A stretch of 64,000 nucleotides of DNA, taken from contig NZ_GL945017.1 in NCBI RefSeq assembly GCF_000218235.1, forward strand, positions 1,427,598 to 1,491,597, written 5' to 3'. Both the position numbers and the translations under genes were made by a program. The stretch comes from Hallella multisaccharivorax DSM 17128 (GTDB lineage: Bacteria > Bacteroidota > Bacteroidia > Bacteroidales > Bacteroidaceae). The notes under the pieces are model-generated. The model saw nothing but the letters and a program-made list of their open reading frames with translations, had not been told where the DNA came from and ran no database searches. Shown piece after piece: positions 45,707 to 54,629 of this stretch; position 1 is the first letter of the stretch, and every line of letters begins with the position of its first letter.

Positions 45707-47268
45707 TTATCGCAGAGCAGTTTATTCAAGGTAAGCATGATGCAGAGAGTTGTGAAGACGGAATCGTAATCAACAAGGATTTCGTGGCAGTCATCGACGG
45801 GAGCACAAGTAAAGGTCTCAAGCGGATGGATCCCAATATGAGCAATGGCAGATATTGTATGTTAGCCGTCGCTCATTATATTCAACAAATGTCTGCAACA
45901 ATCAGTCTTGCTCAATTTTGCGAAGGCATCACCGCCACTATTCATGCTATTTATGAAAAGAGCGGGGTCCTTGATTCCTCTCTCCAAAGGTCCATTGCCC
46001 CGATTGACCGGTTATGTGCTTCTGCGGTTATCTACAGTCATCATCGGAAGGAAATCTGGATGATTGGAGACTGTCAGTGCATGGTCGATGGCGAACTGTT
46101 CACAAACAGTAAACCGTCAGAAGCTGAGATTGCAGCTGAGCGTGCCGAGATCTTCGCAACGCAGGTCACAAGCCACCCTGACATGATTTCCAACGGACAC
46201 ATTGTCCACGATTATGCGCGCGATGCCGTGCTTCCTGCCCTCATCTCGTCTATGGACGGAGAGAACATAACTTATGCCGTCATTGACGGCTATCCCATTT
46301 ATAGGAATGGCATAAAAGTGATTGATGTCAACGGTTCAGAAGCAGGGAAGAATATCATATTGGCCACTGATGGCTATCCTTTTCTCTGCAGGACCTTGGA
46401 AAAGAGTGAACGGAAGCTAAGAAAACAACTGAAAGAAGATCCTTTCAACATTCACTCGTTTAAGGCCACCAAAGGGCTTATGACAGGCAATGTATCTTTT
46501 GACGACCGTGCTTATGTCCGCTTCTCTCCGGCTGATGAGCAACGCTATTTCCTTACGTTGAGCTTCGACGGCACGGGGTATCATGGATGGCAGATACAAC
46601 CCAATGGGGTATCCGTACAAGAGCAGTTACAAAATGCTCTCTCCAAAATACTGCGGCATAAAATAGAAGTGACCGGTGCGGGAAGGACAGATGCTGGCGT
46701 ACATGCGAAAACCATGGTCTGCCACTTTGACGATGTGGCTGGGTACGACGATAAACAGATGATTTACAGGCTCAACCAACTGCTCCCAAAGGATATTGCC
46801 TGCCAGCGTCTCATTCCTGTGCCTTCTACGCTTCATGCGCGCTTTTCTGCTACACGGCGTACTTACCGTTATTTCATCCACATCGACAAGAATCCCTTCA
46901 ACCGCCATTTCTCGGTGGAGACTCATTATCAGCTCGACTTCCCTCTGATGAATCATGCGGCAGAGCTGTTAGTGAAGACCACAGACTTTAAAGCCTTTTG
47001 CAAAGCTGACAACGACAGCCGAACTACGACCTGCCACGTCACCCGTGCCCAGTGGATTCAGACATCACCAAGTGAGTGGTATTTTGAAATCAGTGCAGAC
47101 CGATTCTTAAGAAATATGGTTCGAGCTGTTGTCGGTACCCTTTTTGATGTAGGGCGTCACCGTATCAACCTTGAAGACTTCGCCGATGTAGTGGCCCATG
47201 GCAGCCGATCAGACTCCGGTGAGTCTATGCCCGCTAAAGGGCTCTTCCTTTGGGAGATAGAATATTAA
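45703..47268 (+). CDS. truA: Fusion of a PP2C-like phosphatase domain with tRNA pseudouridine synthase TruA
   Basis: Single open frame of 521 residues. Residues 1 to about 274 resemble a PP2C/PPM phosphatase: CEDGIVINKDFVAVIDGSTS at 17-36 gives the metal-binding Asp pair, GDCQCMVDG at 122-130, ATDGYP at 221-226 and a terminal DDRAYVRF at 267-274. From about residue 281 (RYFLTLSFDGTGYHGWQIQPNG) it is a complete TruA with the catalytic Asp330 in GAGRTDAGVHA, responsible for pseudouridine 38-40 in the tRNA anticodon stem-loop. The junction linker is only SPADEQ, with no internal ATG, so the two are translated as one protein. It is the third gene of an operon starting at 43395. Confidence 0.9.
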   Translation: MIIAEQFIQGKHDAESCEDGIVINKDFVAVIDGSTSKGLKRMDPNMSNGRYCMLAVAHYIQQMSATISLAQFCEGITATIHAIYEKSGVLDSSLQRSIAPIDRLCASAVIYSHHRKEIWMIGDCQCMVDGELFTNSKPSEAEIAAERAEIFATQVTSHPDMISNGHIVHDYARDAVLPALISSMDGENITYAVIDGYPIYRNGIKVIDVNGSEAGKNIILATDGYPFLCRTLEKSERKLRKQLKEDPFNIHSFKATKGLMTGNVSFDDRAYVRFSPADEQRYFLTLSFDGTGYHGWQIQPNGVSVQEQLQNALSKILRHKIEVTGAGRTDAGVHAKTMVCHFDDVAGYDDKQMIYRLNQLLPKDIACQRLIPVPSTLHARFSATRRTYRYFIHIDKNPFNRHFSVETHYQLDFPLMNHAAELLVKTTDFKAFCKADNDSRTTTCHVTRAQWIQTSPSEWYFEISADRFLRNMVRAVVGTLFDVGRHRINLEDFADVVAHGSRSDSGESMPAKGLFLWEIEY

Positions 47269-47269
47269 G

Positions 47270-47320
47270 AAAAATCAAGTAGGAGGTAAACACTGATTGC
47301 TTATCTCCTACTCGATTTTT
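47270..47320. terminator. Bidirectional terminator between truA and yebC
   Basis: AAAAATC...GTAGGAG (47270-47287) pairs with CTCCTAC...GATTTTT (47304-47320) around a 16-base loop. The A and T flanks give a U tract in either direction, serving both the plus-strand truA and the minus-strand yebC transcripts. Confidence 0.8.
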
Positions 47321-47331
47321 ATTTAGAAGAG

Positions 47332-48075
47332 TTATTCTTCAGTAGTGTCTTCTGAAGGCTTGAGATTGGTGTAGACATTCTGCACGTCATCAAAATCATC
47401 AAGCTTCTCAACCATCTTCTCGATGGTTTCGCGCTGGTCAGCGGGGATATCCGTAAGGTCATTCGGGATATAAGTAAACTCAGCGGAAGTGATCTCATAG
47501 CCATTGTCCTCAAGATACTTCTGAATATCACCAAAACTTGTCGGCTCACCATAGATCGTTACTTCACCCGACTCCTCATCGGTATCATACTCATCCTCGA
47601 CACCATAGTCAATCAAGTCGAGGATCAGCTCGTCCATCGCCGTATCCGCCTTCGGTTTGAAAGAGAATACTGCCTTGTGGTCAAAAAGAAAAGATAATGA
47701 TCCTGTCGTGCCGAGGTTTCCACTAAACTTGTTGAATACTGATCTCACATCTGCAACTGTGCGTGTTGTATTATCGGTTAGCGTGTCAACGAGGATAGCC
47801 ACTCCGTGAGGGCCATATCCTTCATAAGTCACCTCCTTATATTCGCTCTGGTCCTTCCCCATAGCGTTTTTGATGGCACGCTGGATATTATCCTTCGGCA
47901 TATTCTCGCGCTTGCAGGTGGCGATGATAGCACGCAGGCGCGGATTATTCTCAGGCTCTGGACCACCTGCTTTCACAGCGATGGCAATCTCTTTACCTAA
48001 TTTCGTAAATGTACGGGCCATATGACCCCACCTCTTCAGCTTTGTAGCTTTACGATATTCAAATGCTCTTCCCAT
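47332..48075 (-). CDS. YebC/PmpR-type transcriptional regulator or translation factor
   Basis: 247-residue YebC family member with the family-typical N-terminus (MGRAFEYRKATKLKRWGHMARTFTKLGKEIAIAVKAGG) and three domain blocks: KRENMPKDNIQRAIKNAMGK, then YEGYGPHGVAILVDTLTDN, then LILDLIDYGVEDEYDT. Some members are DNA-binding regulators; more recently related proteins were linked to relief of translational stalling at prolines. It lies 23 nt after pheT in the same direction. Confidence 0.95.
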   Translation of the reverse strand: MGRAFEYRKATKLKRWGHMARTFTKLGKEIAIAVKAGGPEPENNPRLRAIIATCKRENMPKDNIQRAIKNAMGKDQSEYKEVTYEGYGPHGVAILVDTLTDNTTRTVADVRSVFNKFSGNLGTTGSLSFLFDHKAVFSFKPKADTAMDELILDLIDYGVEDEYDTDEESGEVTIYGEPTSFGDIQKYLEDNGYEITSAEFTYIPNDLTDIPADQRETIEKMVEKLDDFDDVQNVYTNLKPSEDTTEE

Positions 48076-48098
48076 TGGTTTGGTTCATTTTATCTGTT

Positions 48099-50567
48099 TT
48101 ATCTTAATTCTGCATTGAGCTGCTTCTTCAAACTTGTGATAAGCTTCTGCATCATAGACTCTATCTGCTTCTCGGACAGAGTCTTCTCTTCATCTTCAAA
48201 CACAAAGTTAACTGCATAGCTCTTCTTGCCGGCTGGCAGGTTCTTGCCTTGATAGACATCGAAGAGCGTGACGCTTTTCAGCAGCTTTTTCTCAGCCTTC
48301 CGTGCGATCTGCTCTATCTGTGCAAACTCCACATTGTCGTCGACAAGCAGAGCGAGGTCTCGACTCACTGACGGGAACTTAGAGAGTTCTCTAAACTCAA
48401 TCTTATTCTTCTTGGTAGCTTTCACAATGGCACTCCAATTGAGCTCCGCATAGAAGACATCCTTGTCTATACCACATTCATGGGCGACCTTCTTTGAAAG
48501 TTTTCCATACTCAGCAAGAGTTAAACCTTGTCTTGTCTTCAGTGAAAGCCCATAGGCAAAGAGATTATTGTCGGTCCCCTGCTCCATGGCGAGGCTTTGT
48601 GCCAGACCGGCTCGCTGCAGCACATTGCTAACGTATGCCTTCAACTCATAAAAAGAGGAATCCTCATCAGGATGTGCCCATGATCCTTCCACACGCTTTC
48701 CTGTCAACCACAAGGCGATATGATACTGCTGAGTATAGGCAGGGATGGGGGTAATGTGGTCGTCTTTCTCTGGATCATAGCGATAAACATTGCCTACCTC
48801 GAAGAAGCGAAGATTCTCGCGCTTACGGTTGATATTGCGCGCAAGTGACTCCAGTCCTCCAAAGACCAGTGTCTGACGCATCACACCTAAGTCCGCCGAG
48901 AGCGGGTTCATCACCTTGACAGTATTAGCCCAAGGATAAGCGTTCAACTCGTCCTTCGTGTAGTAAGCTTCTTTTGTCAGAGAGTTGTTCAGAATCTCAT
49001 TGAAGCCACAGCCTACAAGCTGTTCAGAGATGATATTCTCAAGCTTATGCTCTTTATCCTCCTCATTCTGAATAGTTAAAGAAGACTTCAGCTGAGTTGG
49101 GATCTCCACATTATTATATCCATAAATGCGCAGGATGTCTTCCACCACATCGCATGGACGACGCACGTCTACCCGATAAGCGGGCACCGTCAGGTCAAGA
49201 CCCTCCGTGTCCTCTTTGTTGATCTTCATCTCCAGGCTGGTCACAATGCTCTTGATGGCATCGACGCCAAGCTTTTTGCCAATCAGCCGGTCAACATACT
49301 CATAGTTGAGCCGCACATCGAAATTGGGTAATGGATGGGGATACACATCTTTGATCTGCATCGACACCTTTCCGCCTGCAAGCTCCTGGCAGAGTATAGC
49401 CGCCTGCTTGAGGGCATAGATGGTACCATTGGGGTCCACGCCACGCTCAAAGCGGAAGCTGGCATCAGTGGAGAGGCCATGATGACGCGCGCTCTTGCGG
49501 ATCCAGGTGGGGTGGAAATAAGCTGACTCCAGCACCACGTTCTTAGTCGTCTCGTATGTGCCTGAGCCCTTGCCGCCAAAGATACCCGCGATACACATGG
49601 GCTCTTTGGCATTACAGATGCTCAGATCGTGTTCGCCCAAGATGTGTTCCTCGCCGTCAAGAGTCACGAATTTCGTGCCTTCGGGCTGTGTACGCACCAC
49701 GATCTTGTGGCCGATCACTTTGTCAGCATCGAAGCAATGCATTGGCTGGCCGTAAGCCATCATGATGTAGTTGGTGATATCGACGATGTTGTTGATAGGT
49801 CTCAAGCCAATAGTGGAGAGCTTTTCCTGCATCCACTTAGGGCTTTCCTTTACCTCACAGTCGGTAATGCTCAGGCAGGCATAACGCTTGCAAGCCTCCG
49901 TGTTTTCAATTTCCACATCAATAGGCATCGACTCGTTGTCAACATGAAACTTGGTGCAGTCGGGACGATGGAGACTTGTCTTGTATCCGCGCTGTATGAG
50001 CCATGCGTAGAGGTCGCGGGCCACACCATAGTGAGAGAGAGCGTCAGCACGGTTGGCAGTGATGTCGATATCAATCACCCAATCGCTATCGAGATGATAA
50101 TACTCCGCAGCGGGAGTGCCCACCACGGCCTCCTCAGGGAGCACGATGATGCCGTCATGGCTCGTGCCCACGCCGATCTCATCCTCAGCACAGATCATGC
50201 CGAAAGAGTCGACACCGCGCAGGCGGCTTTTCTTGATGACAAACTCCTTATCGCCGTCGTAGAGCTTGCAGTCCAAGTCAGCAACGATCACTTTTTGCCC
50301 CGCTGCCACATTGGGTGCGCCACAGACGATTTGCTGTGGCTCGCCTTTACCCAGGTCAACAGTGGTGACATGCAGATGGTCGCTGTTGGGGTGCATCTCG
50401 CACGTGAGCACCTTGCCCACATAAAGCCCCTTCAGACCACCCTTGATGGCTTCCACCTCATCAAGGGCATCCACTTCCAACCCCGTAGAGGTCAGCGCGT
50501 CGGCAGTCTCTTGGGGAGAAAGGTCAAAGTCAACGTATTCCTTAAGCCATTTATATGATATTTTCAT
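48099..50567 (-). CDS. pheT: Phenylalanyl-tRNA synthetase beta subunit
   Basis: 822-residue beta chain of the tetrameric PheRS. Visible domains in order: B1/N-terminal, the tRNA-binding OB fold (about 40-150; VGKVLTCEMHPNSDHLHVTTVD), B3/B4 editing domain (about 210-370), B5 (about 400-475), the inactive catalytic-like core (about 490-690) and the C-terminal FDX-ACB anticodon-binding domain (about 725-820). PheS is not in this window, so the two subunits are separately located, as in other Bacteroidota. It has its own promoter at 50588-50619. Confidence 0.97.
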   Translation of the reverse strand: MKISYKWLKEYVDFDLSPQETADALTSTGLEVDALDEVEAIKGGLKGLYVGKVLTCEMHPNSDHLHVTTVDLGKGEPQQIVCGAPNVAAGQKVIVADLDCKLYDGDKEFVIKKSRLRGVDSFGMICAEDEIGVGTSHDGIIVLPEEAVVGTPAAEYYHLDSDWVIDIDITANRADALSHYGVARDLYAWLIQRGYKTSLHRPDCTKFHVDNESMPIDVEIENTEACKRYACLSITDCEVKESPKWMQEKLSTIGLRPINNIVDITNYIMMAYGQPMHCFDADKVIGHKIVVRTQPEGTKFVTLDGEEHILGEHDLSICNAKEPMCIAGIFGGKGSGTYETTKNVVLESAYFHPTWIRKSARHHGLSTDASFRFERGVDPNGTIYALKQAAILCQELAGGKVSMQIKDVYPHPLPNFDVRLNYEYVDRLIGKKLGVDAIKSIVTSLEMKINKEDTEGLDLTVPAYRVDVRRPCDVVEDILRIYGYNNVEIPTQLKSSLTIQNEEDKEHKLENIISEQLVGCGFNEILNNSLTKEAYYTKDELNAYPWANTVKVMNPLSADLGVMRQTLVFGGLESLARNINRKRENLRFFEVGNVYRYDPEKDDHITPIPAYTQQYHIALWLTGKRVEGSWAHPDEDSSFYELKAYVSNVLQRAGLAQSLAMEQGTDNNLFAYGLSLKTRQGLTLAEYGKLSKKVAHECGIDKDVFYAELNWSAIVKATKKNKIEFRELSKFPSVSRDLALLVDDNVEFAQIEQIARKAEKKLLKSVTLFDVYQGKNLPAGKKSYAVNFVFEDEEKTLSEKQIESMMQKLITSLKKQLNAELR

Positions 50568-50587
50568 TTTAAGATTGATATTTTCTG

Positions 50588-50619
50588 CAAAATTACTAAT
50601 AATCTATGAGCCAGGCAAA
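50588..50619 (-). promoter_or_regulatory. Promoter of pheT
   Basis: On the minus strand TTTG (50616-50619) and TAATTTTG (50588-50595) are separated by 20 bases, a full Bacteroidota promoter. The gene starts 21 bases downstream at 50567. Confidence 0.7.
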
Positions 50620-50666
50620 CTGACTGGCGATTTTTTCCTTTATGCCGCAAAATACGGGGGAGTGCG

Positions 50667-51302
50667 TCAGGTCTCATCCTTGAGTACCGGAAGCGACAGA
50701 TGGTATTTCACCGCAAGGATGCGGACGACGACAATGAATAGGAAAGTAGTGATCACAGTCACCGGCAAGTTCACCTCCAGTTCATTGAACATCCAATAGA
50801 GCAGTCCGCCTATGACACTGGCCATGGCATAGATCTCCTTGCGCAAGACGACGGGCGTCTTATTGAGCAGCACATCGCGGATTACGCCGCCGGCGCATCC
50901 GGTGATGCAGCCCATCACGATGGCCACCCAAAAGGGGAAACCGCATTCGAGAGTCTTTTGGATTCCCGTAATTGTGAATGACGCAAGGCCCAATGTGTCG
51001 AAAAAGAACCAGGCATTGTCAAGGCGGCGAAGCAATTTTGAGAACGAGATTACGAAGATCTGGGCGACGATCGTACAGATAATATAGAGTGGCGAGGTCA
51101 TCCAAAATGGGGGAAGCCCCAACATGACATCGCGCAGGGTTCCACCCCCAATGGCCACGGCAAAGCCGCAGACAAATCCTCCGAACCAGTCGAAGTGCTT
51201 GGCGGCAGCATGGCGGATACCGGAGATGGCAAAAGCCAAGGTGCCGAGAATCTCGATGATAGTCTGTACAGTGTGAACTAATTGTGGATCAGCAAATTGC
51301 AT
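50667..51302 (-). CDS. TRIC/UPF0126-type membrane channel
   Basis: 211-residue membrane protein with two homologous halves of three helices each, repeated as GIRHAAAKHFDWFGGFVCGFAVAIGGGTLRDVMLG and WVAIVMGCITGCAGGVIRDVLLNKTP. The GGG.RD and GGVIRD motifs are hallmarks of trimeric intracellular cation channel-like proteins. Physiological ion is not established in bacteria. It is translated 8 bases after the 2-hydroxyacid dehydrogenase gene. Confidence 0.92.
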   Translation of the reverse strand: MQFADPQLVHTVQTIIEILGTLAFAISGIRHAAAKHFDWFGGFVCGFAVAIGGGTLRDVMLGLPPFWMTSPLYIICTIVAQIFVISFSKLLRRLDNAWFFFDTLGLASFTITGIQKTLECGFPFWVAIVMGCITGCAGGVIRDVLLNKTPVVLRKEIYAMASVIGGLLYWMFNELEVNLPVTVITTFLFIVVVRILAVKYHLSLPVLKDET

Positions 51303-51310
51303 GGCAATAC

Positions 51311-52285
51311 TTAAACCTTATTGATGGGCTCTCCCTGAAGGAAGGCCTTGATGTTGGCCATACAAATATCCATCAGTCTTCGGCGTGCCTCCAGTGTGGC
51401 CCAAGCCACATGCGGGGTGATATAGGCATGCGGCTGTCTGAATAGCGGATTGTCAGGGCGCGGCGGCTCCTCGGCCATCACATCGGCCCCATAGCCGCCT
51501 AACTGTCCTCCGGCGAGCGCGTCGGCTATGGCCTGCTCATCGACGAGCGCACCGCGGGCAGTATTGATGAGAATTGTGCCCTGCCGCATCTTTGAGATAC
51601 TGTCGGCATTGATGAAATGGAAGTTATCCTTTGTCAGCGGGCAATGGAGACTCACAATGTCTGAGGAGTGCAGCAGTCCGTCGAGCGTGGCTTTATAGAC
51701 ACCTTCCGGGAGCTGTGACTGATCTTTCGACGTATAGGCGAAGACACGCATGCCGAAAGCGAGGGCCACCTGAGCCACACGCTGCCCGATGTGGCCAAGT
51801 CCTACAATGCCCAACGTCTTGCCAGACAACTCTGGCAGTGGTGTATCCCAATAACAGAAATCCGGATTGCGCGACCAGCGCAGGCCTTCACCTTCCTTGT
51901 CAGCAGCACGGTTCTGGTCGGCATAATGAGCTACCTGATTGGTGATATTGAGAATATGAGCGAAGGTGGCCTGCACCACGCTCTCTGTGGAATAGGACGG
52001 GATATTGCACACTATTACACCATGACGATGGGCCGACTCAGTGTCAATGTTGTTATAGCCCGTAGCCAGAATGCCGATATATTTGAGTTTCGGCAGTTGG
52101 CGGATAACTTCATCGGTCATGTCGATCTTATTCATCAGCACGATGTCGGCGTCTTTGGCGCGCACGATGACCTGGTCAGGGGCTGTCCGCTCATAGACCT
52201 TCAACGCGCCGAAGGCCTTCAGAGGCTCCCAGGAGAGATCGCCTGGATTGGCGGCGTGGCCGTCAAGTACTACAATATTCATCAT
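51311..52285 (-). CDS. D-2-hydroxyacid dehydrogenase (glycerate/lactate type)
   Basis: 324-residue NAD-dependent enzyme. Rossmann-type NAD motif GKTLGIVGLGHIGQRVAQVALAFG near residue 155-175, the catalytic Arg in INTARGALVDEQ (near 240), Glu in EEPPRPDNP (near 270) and His in TPHVAWAT (near 290). The sequence is closest by eye to glycerate dehydrogenase-like members, but substrate cannot be fixed. It starts MMNIVVLDGHA; the previous gene is 52486, with the repeat array C between. Confidence 0.9.
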   Translation of the reverse strand: MMNIVVLDGHAANPGDLSWEPLKAFGALKVYERTAPDQVIVRAKDADIVLMNKIDMTDEVIRQLPKLKYIGILATGYNNIDTESAHRHGVIVCNIPSYSTESVVQATFAHILNITNQVAHYADQNRAADKEGEGLRWSRNPDFCYWDTPLPELSGKTLGIVGLGHIGQRVAQVALAFGMRVFAYTSKDQSQLPEGVYKATLDGLLHSSDIVSLHCPLTKDNFHFINADSISKMRQGTILINTARGALVDEQAIADALAGGQLGGYGADVMAEEPPRPDNPLFRQPHAYITPHVAWATLEARRRLMDICMANIKAFLQGEPINKV

Positions 52286-52351
52286 ATCGAATTAAAAATT
52301 TATAAGGTTGCTATATAGTAAAAAATCAATGTCAGCCGTATTCTCTCTTCC

Positions 52352-52485
52352 TCTACAGTGTAATGGCATCGCCTCTACAGTGTAATGGCATCGCCTCTAC
52401 GGTGTAATGGCATCGCCTTTACGGCGTAATGGCATCGCCTCTACGGTGTAATGGCATCGCCTCTACGGTGTGTATAATGGCGCCG
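52352..52485 (+). repeat. 22-nt tandem repeat array C (six units)
   Basis: Units start at 52352, 52374, 52396, 52418, 52440 and 52462, consensus TCTACRGTGTAATGGCATCGCC. The first five are exactly 22 bases; the last (about 25 bases) has a GTAT insertion that looks like a slip duplication. It stops right at the rarA stop codon (52486-52488). The same dyad TAC-R-S-Y-GTA appears as in arrays A and B. It is upstream of the 2-hydroxyacid dehydrogenase gene. Confidence 0.9.
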
Positions 52486-53757
52486 CTACATTTTATATCT
52501 GTCACCCCAGCACTGCAGCATGCGCTGGTAAAGCTTTTCTTCCGCCGGCGAGTGCTGGGCGTGCCAGAAACGCTTCTGCCGCATCTCGTCGGGAAGATAC
52601 TGCTGTGGTGTGAAATTGCCTGGATAGTCATGTGGATACTTATAGCCATCGTGGTAGCCCAACTGCTCCATGAGCTTTGTGGGGGCGTTGCGAAGCGGCA
52701 GGGGCACCGGCTGGTTGCCGCTTTGCTTCACTTCCTCAATGGCCGTGTTGATGCCCATGTATGCCGAATTACTTTTGGGACTGGTGGCCAGATAAACGGC
52801 AGCCTCGGCCAAGGGAATGCGCCCTTCAGGCCATCCTATCTTCATGACGGCATCGAAAGCGGCATTGGCCAGTAGCAGTGCATTAGGGTTGGCGAGCCCG
52901 ATATCTTCGGCTGCGGAGATGACGAGCCGCCGCGCGATAAACTGCGGGTCCTCGCCTCCCTCGATCATCCTCGCCATCCAGTAGAGTGCCGCGTCAGGAT
53001 CAGAGCCGCGAATGCTCTTAATGAAGGCGGAGATGATGTCGTAGTGCATCTCTCCCTGCTTGTCGTAGGCCAGGGGGTTGGTCTGCAACTCCGCTTCCAC
53101 CCGCTCATCGGTAATCACCACATCGTCTCCGTTGACAGAGCCGACTATCAGCTCAAGGATGTTGAGCAGTTTGCGGGCATCGCCGCCACTGTAACGCATC
53201 ATGGCGCCTGTCTCCTTGAGCTCAATGTGCTTTTTCTTCAGTTCTGAGTCTGTCGCTATGGCTCTGTTAATGATTTTCAGCAGATCCTCCTTGCCAAGCG
53301 ATTTCAATACATAGACTTGGCAGCGAGAGAGTAGCGGACGGATGACCTCGAACGAAGGATTCTCCGTCGTGGCTCCAATGAGCGTTACCACGCCACGCTC
53401 CACAGCTCCAAGCAGTGAGTCTTGCTGTGACTTGGAGAAGCGGTGGATCTCATCAATAAAAAGAATGGGCGAGGCATTGTTGAAAAATCGTCCGTTCTTA
53501 GCACGCTCGATAACCTCCCTGACATCCTTTACTCCGCTGGTGACCGCGCTGAGCGTAAAGAAGGGTACCTTCATCTCTGCAGCCACTATCTCGGCCAGTG
53601 TGGTCTTGCCCACACCTGGAGGCCCCCACAGAATAAACGACGAGATCTTTCTGCTTTCAATCATTTTGCGCACCACACCGCCACGCCCAACAAGATGCTG
53701 CTGGCCGACATAGTCGTCAAGGGTGCGCGGGCGCATGCGCTCTGCCAATGGTTCCAT
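52486..53757 (-). CDS. rarA: Replication-associated recombination protein RarA (MgsA)
   Basis: AAA+ ATPase acting at stalled replication forks. Walker A GPPGVGKTTLAE begins at residue 45, Walker B ILFIDEIHRFSKSQQD follows, and the sensor and arginine-finger region is IGATTENPSFEV. The C-terminal MgsA tetramerisation region includes RGSDPDAALYWMARM and YPHDYPGNFTPQQYLPD. Length 423 is normal. It is the last gene of a three-gene minus-strand unit; the 22-nt array C begins immediately after its stop. Confidence 0.96.
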   Translation of the reverse strand: MEPLAERMRPRTLDDYVGQQHLVGRGGVVRKMIESRKISSFILWGPPGVGKTTLAEIVAAEMKVPFFTLSAVTSGVKDVREVIERAKNGRFFNNASPILFIDEIHRFSKSQQDSLLGAVERGVVTLIGATTENPSFEVIRPLLSRCQVYVLKSLGKEDLLKIINRAIATDSELKKKHIELKETGAMMRYSGGDARKLLNILELIVGSVNGDDVVITDERVEAELQTNPLAYDKQGEMHYDIISAFIKSIRGSDPDAALYWMARMIEGGEDPQFIARRLVISAAEDIGLANPNALLLANAAFDAVMKIGWPEGRIPLAEAAVYLATSPKSNSAYMGINTAIEEVKQSGNQPVPLPLRNAPTKLMEQLGYHDGYKYPHDYPGNFTPQQYLPDEMRQKRFWHAQHSPAEEKLYQRMLQCWGDRYKM

Positions 53758-53774
53758 AGTCTTCTTGAGGTCTT

Positions 53775-54629
53775 TTAGATGGGCCGTACAATGCGGATAC
53801 CCAACGCTGATTTCTGGTGATAAAGATATGTCTTCAACAAGTTGTTGTCCTCCACTACTCGATGATAGATGGCCGAGGCATTGAGCATGTGCAGTCCGTC
53901 GCTATGCCATACGGCAATGCCGAGGTGGCTGATTTCCAATCCCTTCTTAGTGGTCACAATGGCGATAATGTCGCCATTATGAACGGTCTTCCGCATCAGC
54001 CGGCTGTCATTCACCATGCTCTTCGGTATATAGCGCTGGCGGGTGCCGGTGATAGACTTCTCCATCTCCGCTATCTGGCGGACCCACTGAGCTCTTCTGC
54101 TTAGCATGGGGTAGCTCTCTAAATGCGTCGTCATATAGTCGGCCTTCACTGTCTGGACGGCTGAGAAAGGCGGATTGGGCGACTGTATATCCGCCACAAG
54201 ACCTTCGTGGACATTTTCCTGAATCCAGTAAGTGAAGTAATGCTGGCGGGTGGGATACGACACCACCCCTCCCTTATATCGTACCTGCCGCAGATTGGCA
54301 CAGTAAGCGGCAAATGTGGGCTTGCCCTGCCGCATACACCTTGACAGGGCAAGAACCGTCTCCACGTAGGTGGTGCAGTCAAGCTGGCGGAGGTTGACGA
54401 CGAGCCTTTCCGTCTTATTCTTTTCCAATGTCTTTGCCACGTAGGGCAGCCCCTTCAACGAACGGGCAAAAAAGACCATGTAGGACCCCATCGACTTGTC
54501 CTTAAGCCTTCCCGCATCCCTCAGTAGCCCCATCGCCTTCATGGAGTCGGACTTCGTGTAGTCCACGCCCTGAGCCTGGAGACTAAGTGCCAGTAAAAGG
54601 GGAAGTATACCCAATATGATTCTCTTCAT
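53775..54629 (-). CDS. DUF1460 protein (amidase-like, NlpC/P60-related), exported
   Basis: Signal peptide (about 1-19, MKRIILGILPLLLALSLQA). The DUF1460 core contains the catalytic Cys85 in LRQLDCTTYVE and the conserved His in ISHLGIAVW near residue 240, with HMLNAS following. Such proteins are thought to be N-acetylmuramoyl-L-alanine amidase-like peptidoglycan hydrolases. Length 284. Its start overlaps the DUF4421 stop by four bases (ATGA) and rarA starts 17 bases after its stop. Confidence 0.9.
   Translation of the reverse strand: MKRIILGILPLLLALSLQAQGVDYTKSDSMKAMGLLRDAGRLKDKSMGSYMVFFARSLKGLPYVAKTLEKNKTERLVVNLRQLDCTTYVETVLALSRCMRQGKPTFAAYCANLRQVRYKGGVVSYPTRQHYFTYWIQENVHEGLVADIQSPNPPFSAVQTVKADYMTTHLESYPMLSRRAQWVRQIAEMEKSITGTRQRYIPKSMVNDSRLMRKTVHNGDIIAIVTTKKGLEISHLGIAVWHSDGLHMLNASAIYHRVVEDNNLLKTYLYHQKSALGIRIVRPI

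Noticed and set aside
49629..50558. 309-codon plus-strand frame inside pheT
   Set aside because: Antisense to PheT; mirror frame created by codon bias.
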